In this document: positions 62,138-64,000 of the stretch, one piece after another
How positions within the stretch are numbered: the stretch's first letter is position 1
Layout: the number at the start of each line of letters is the position of its first letter
Assembly (NCBI GenBank): GCA_902767225.1
Contig: CACXGN010000020.1
Span: 154,765-218,764, forward strand
Direction: 5' to 3'
DNA length: 64,000 bases
Source: an uncultured Eubacteriales bacterium
GTDB taxonomy: Bacteria; Bacillota; Clostridia; Christensenellales; Borkfalkiaceae
Position numbers and translations under genes: made by a program
The notes under the pieces: generated by a model
The model's input: the letters and a program-made list of their open reading frames with translations, nothing else
Databases searched by the model: none
Told to the model about the DNA's origin: nothing

Positions 62138-63223
62138 ATGACAAAGACGGTTAAAGTTTTATGTATTTTATTATCTTCCGTGTTCGTTTTTTCAGGGCTT
62201 TTTGCATGCTCGAATAAATTTGGAAAAAAAGAGGAAAACGGTGTGCAATATACAGAGACAGAGAACTCAGGCGACGTCGGTTGGGATGTAAAGAACGTTA
62301 AGACCAAAATTCCCGATACAGCCGTAAATATTTTCAGAGACGCAAAATTCAAAAAAGGGATAAACGTTTTAGGCACAAGTCCAGCAGGCGAAGGAAGAAC
62401 GATAAAGGGATATTTGGATTATTTCGGCACCGCTTCCGTTGTCGGTATGGATTATTCACGCTTAAGACCATGGGAACTTACCCAGTGGTATAGTAAGCAA
62501 AACATTACTGATCGTGATACGTCTACCGATTATTATGACGAAACCACGGGCGAATACGTATACCGTAACGATTATAAGATGGTAAAATTCAATCCCGAAA
62601 AAGGAAGTGCTACTTTGGACGTAAATTGCAGCGCGGAATACGGCACTACCGCAAAAACGATCGGCGACTGGGCGCATCTTCTTTTGGAACAGAATATTGA
62701 ACGGCATTACTTTAGAGACGTTAAATCGATAAGTGCGTATATAGACTATAAAATCGATAAGATGGATAATATGCATCTTGACGGCAGTTATGATAAAAAT
62801 AAGCATGCCGCGCAATTTGTTTGGTATTTAAGTCTTGCAAGTCTTAAAGGCGGAGTAATTTGGTTTGGAATTATGGTTTACGATAACCGTATGGACGCAA
62901 AACGCGGCGAAGCGCCGGGCTTTAATTTCAGGGGCGGCTATTCCTTCGATAAGGGAACGAATATGGTTATGTATCATATAGATCCTTATAACGTTTACGG
63001 AAGAGAAGGTGTAACCACGGGCAAAAATTATAAACTTGCTATTCCGCTCGATAAAGACTTAAAGTTTTGCATTGAGCAAGCGACGAAGGACGGCGTGTTC
63101 GGAGTCGGAACGACTTTAAATGATTGCTATTTTTCATACACGAATTTGGGCTGGGAACTTCCCGGAACGTTCGACGTGTCGCTGACCATCAATCGCATAG
63201 GGCTTTATGCGGATTTGAAGTAA
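62138..63223 (+). CDS. Secreted lipoprotein, unknown function
   Basis: A 361-residue lipoprotein. The signal peptide LCILLSSVFVFSGLFAC has a lipobox at LFAC. The mature part has a charged linker, then a mixed alpha/beta region rich in aromatic residues. It follows the duplicated-domain protein after 2 bp, so the two are one operon and may act together at the surface. No family is recognised. Confidence 0.72.
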   Translation: MTKTVKVLCILLSSVFVFSGLFACSNKFGKKEENGVQYTETENSGDVGWDVKNVKTKIPDTAVNIFRDAKFKKGINVLGTSPAGEGRTIKGYLDYFGTASVVGMDYSRLRPWELTQWYSKQNITDRDTSTDYYDETTGEYVYRNDYKMVKFNPEKGSATLDVNCSAEYGTTAKTIGDWAHLLLEQNIERHYFRDVKSISAYIDYKIDKMDNMHLDGSYDKNKHAAQFVWYLSLASLKGGVIWFGIMVYDNRMDAKRGEAPGFNFRGGYSFDKGTNMVMYHIDPYNVYGREGVTTGKNYKLAIPLDKDLKFCIEQATKDGVFGVGTTLNDCYFSYTNLGWELPGTFDVSLTINRIGLYADLK

Positions 63224-63231
63224 ACATTAGT

Positions 63232-63257
63232 CAAAAAGACCTTTCGGGGTCTTTTTG
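63232..63257 (+). terminator. Intrinsic terminator
   Basis: Stem AAAAAGACC / GGTCTTTTT with a small loop, after the lipoprotein gene. Confidence 0.8.
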
Positions 63258-63284
63258 ATTTTTCTTTATCTTTTTGCATATACT
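63255..63284 (+). promoter_or_regulatory. Promoter of the lytic transglycosylase gene
   Basis: TTGATT (63255-63260), 18 bp, TATACT (63279-63284). The chosen GTG start begins 6 bp after it. Confidence 0.5.
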
Positions 63285-63290
63285 CTTTGT

Positions 63291-63887
63291 GTGATAAGAT
63301 TTATAGATAATCGGGTTTTAAAAATATTGTATATAGCGGCACTTTCGGTGATAATCGCTTTTATAGCGTTTGTCGGCGGGATTTTTTTATGGCAGGCAAC
63401 CGAAAAGACCTTCTTTTATCCCGTAAAATATAAAGAAGAGATAATCTCGTCTGCGGATACTTACGGGTTGGAAAGAAAAACAGTCTTCGCCATGGTCAAA
63501 ACGGAAAGCGGTTTTAATAAAAACGCCGAAAGTAATAAGGGCGCAAAAGGGCTTATGCAAATAACCGACGATACTGCAAATTATATAGCCGCACTCCGAA
63601 ATATTGCGGTATTCGATATAAAAGACGTTTCTACTAATCTCGACTTCGGTTGCTATTATTTAAGGTATCTGATAAATAAATTCAAAAGCGTAGATACGGC
63701 GATCGCCGCCTATAACGCAGGGGAAGGCACGGTGGAAAAATGGCTTAAAGATCCTAATTGCAGTAAAAACGGACTAACTCTTTATAGAATTCCTTACCGC
63801 GAAACGGAGAACTATTTGAAAAAAATTGAAAAAAACGAAAAAAAATATAATAAATTGTATGGTAATATTCTTGACAAAAATAAATAA
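63291..63887 (+). CDS. Membrane-anchored lytic transglycosylase (SLT domain)
   Basis: A 198-residue protein that cleaves peptidoglycan glycan strands outside the membrane. An N-terminal membrane helix (ILYIAALSVIIAFIAFVGGI) leads into an SLT domain with catalytic glutamate in KTESGFNKNAESNKGAKGLM and the AYNAGEGTVEKW motif. An upstream in-frame TTG at 63255 lies in the preceding terminator, so the GTG at 63291 is preferred; it lacks a Shine-Dalgarno. Confidence 0.87.
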   Translation: MIRFIDNRVLKILYIAALSVIIAFIAFVGGIFLWQATEKTFFYPVKYKEEIISSADTYGLERKTVFAMVKTESGFNKNAESNKGAKGLMQITDDTANYIAALRNIAVFDIKDVSTNLDFGCYYLRYLINKFKSVDTAIAAYNAGEGTVEKWLKDPNCSKNGLTLYRIPYRETENYLKKIEKNEKKYNKLYGNILDKNK

Positions 63888-63899
63888 TTTGGTTAATAT
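63871..63899 (+). promoter_or_regulatory. Promoter of tRNA-Leu
   Basis: TTGACA (63871-63876), 17 bp, TAATAT (63894-63899), overlapping the end of the transglycosylase gene. Confidence 0.72.
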
Positions 63900-63910
63900 A
63901 TAAAAGCTAC

Positions 63911-63993
63911 GTGAGGGTGGCGGAATTGGCAGACGCGTACGTTTGAGGGGCGTATGGTTATCCGTGTGGGTTCAAGTCCCATCCTTCACACCA
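63911..63993 (+). tRNA. tRNA-Leu (anticodon GAG)
   Basis: An 83-nt class II tRNA with CCA encoded. The acceptor stem GTGAGGG pairs with CCTTCAC, and the anticodon stem TACGT with GCGTA around loop TTGAGGG (anticodon at 63945-63947). The T-arm GTGGG TTCAAGT CCCAT is intact. A short variable arm (GG-TTAT-CC) is present. Confidence 0.96.
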
Positions 63994-64000
63994 AGTGTGT

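Noticed and set aside
61587..62144. 185-codon minus-strand ORF
   Set aside because: It is antisense to the duplicated-domain exported protein, which has a signal peptide, repeats and anchor.
63255..63290. TTG start giving a 210-residue transglycosylase
   Set aside because: It would begin inside the previous terminator's T-tract and encode an unusual hydrophobic start; the GTG at 63291 fits better.
1..64000. CRISPR arrays, insertion sequences, prophage
   Set aside because: No regularly spaced repeats, transposase or phage structural genes were seen anywhere in the window.

Overview
The window comes from a low-to-medium GC Bacillota genome, most likely an uncultured anaerobic member of the Clostridia. 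This is inferred from several features: the dnaE-pfkA order, neighbouring ATP- and PPi-type phosphofructokinases, a large SRP RNA with an Alu domain, an L27 with a Prp-type N-terminal extension, zinc-ribbon forms of S4, S14, L24 and L36, the GGGtGRT/IscU-like pair, FeoAB, and near-consensus sigma-A promoters. No phage, insertion sequence, CRISPR array or rRNA operon was seen. Most of the window is chromosomal housekeeping DNA with small accessory islands.

Layout. 1-5.2 kb: the 3' part of dnaE, then pfkA and a PPi-type phosphofructokinase. 5.3-6.6 kb: a small regulatory island with a membrane PH-like protein and a divergent XRE regulator around two 18-bp palindromes, plus a helical protein. 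6.7-8.3 kb: rplU-rpmA with an L21 leader, and an OGG-type glycosylase. 8.3-10.1 kb: the IscU-like/GGGtGRT pair. 10.2-14.6 kb (minus): a membrane-anchored McrB-type AAA+ ATPase and a DUF2357-like partner with a zinc ribbon and a tandem duplicated C-terminal domain; this is the strongest candidate for an undescribed system. 14.8-17.9 kb: sulfur assimilation (cysK, an Rrf2 regulator, metY) with a cysteine-containing leader ORF and a promoter antisense to the regulator. 18-25.5 kb: acyltransferase, CDF transporter, SRP RNA, type-2 ileS, methyltransferase, pseudouridine synthase. 25.6-33.4 kb: a surface protein, second pseudouridine synthase, rqcH, then tig-clpP-clpX. 33.5-49.5 kb: the S10-spc-alpha ribosomal superoperon, with an attenuator-like leader before rpsJ, a folded element between rplF and rplR, an internal promoter before rpsM and a hairpin before rpoA. 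49.5-53.4 kb: trkA-trkH and a D-lactate-dehydrogenase-like gene. 53.5-60.4 kb: DUF308, TPR/DUF4037, feoAB plus a small overlapping ORF, trmO, a tiny lipoprotein, and small membrane and amidase-like proteins. 60.5-64 kb: two exported proteins of unknown role, a membrane-anchored lytic transglycosylase, and tRNA-Leu(GAG).

How the parts work together. The ribosomal block carries transcription (rpoA), secretion (secY), nucleotide (adk) and N-terminal maturation (map) genes in one stream. tig-clpP-clpX together with rqcH covers nascent-chain folding, degradation and stalled-ribosome rescue. cysK and metY form a sulfhydrylation module with a cysteine-bearing Rrf2 regulator between them. Several monocistronic genes have a -10 box only 5-8 bp before the start codon and no Shine-Dalgarno sequence, which suggests leaderless transcripts are used here.

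Limits: all calls come from reading the sequence. No database search, folding programme or alignment was run, so family names rest on recognised motifs, and promoters, leaders and structures are predictions.
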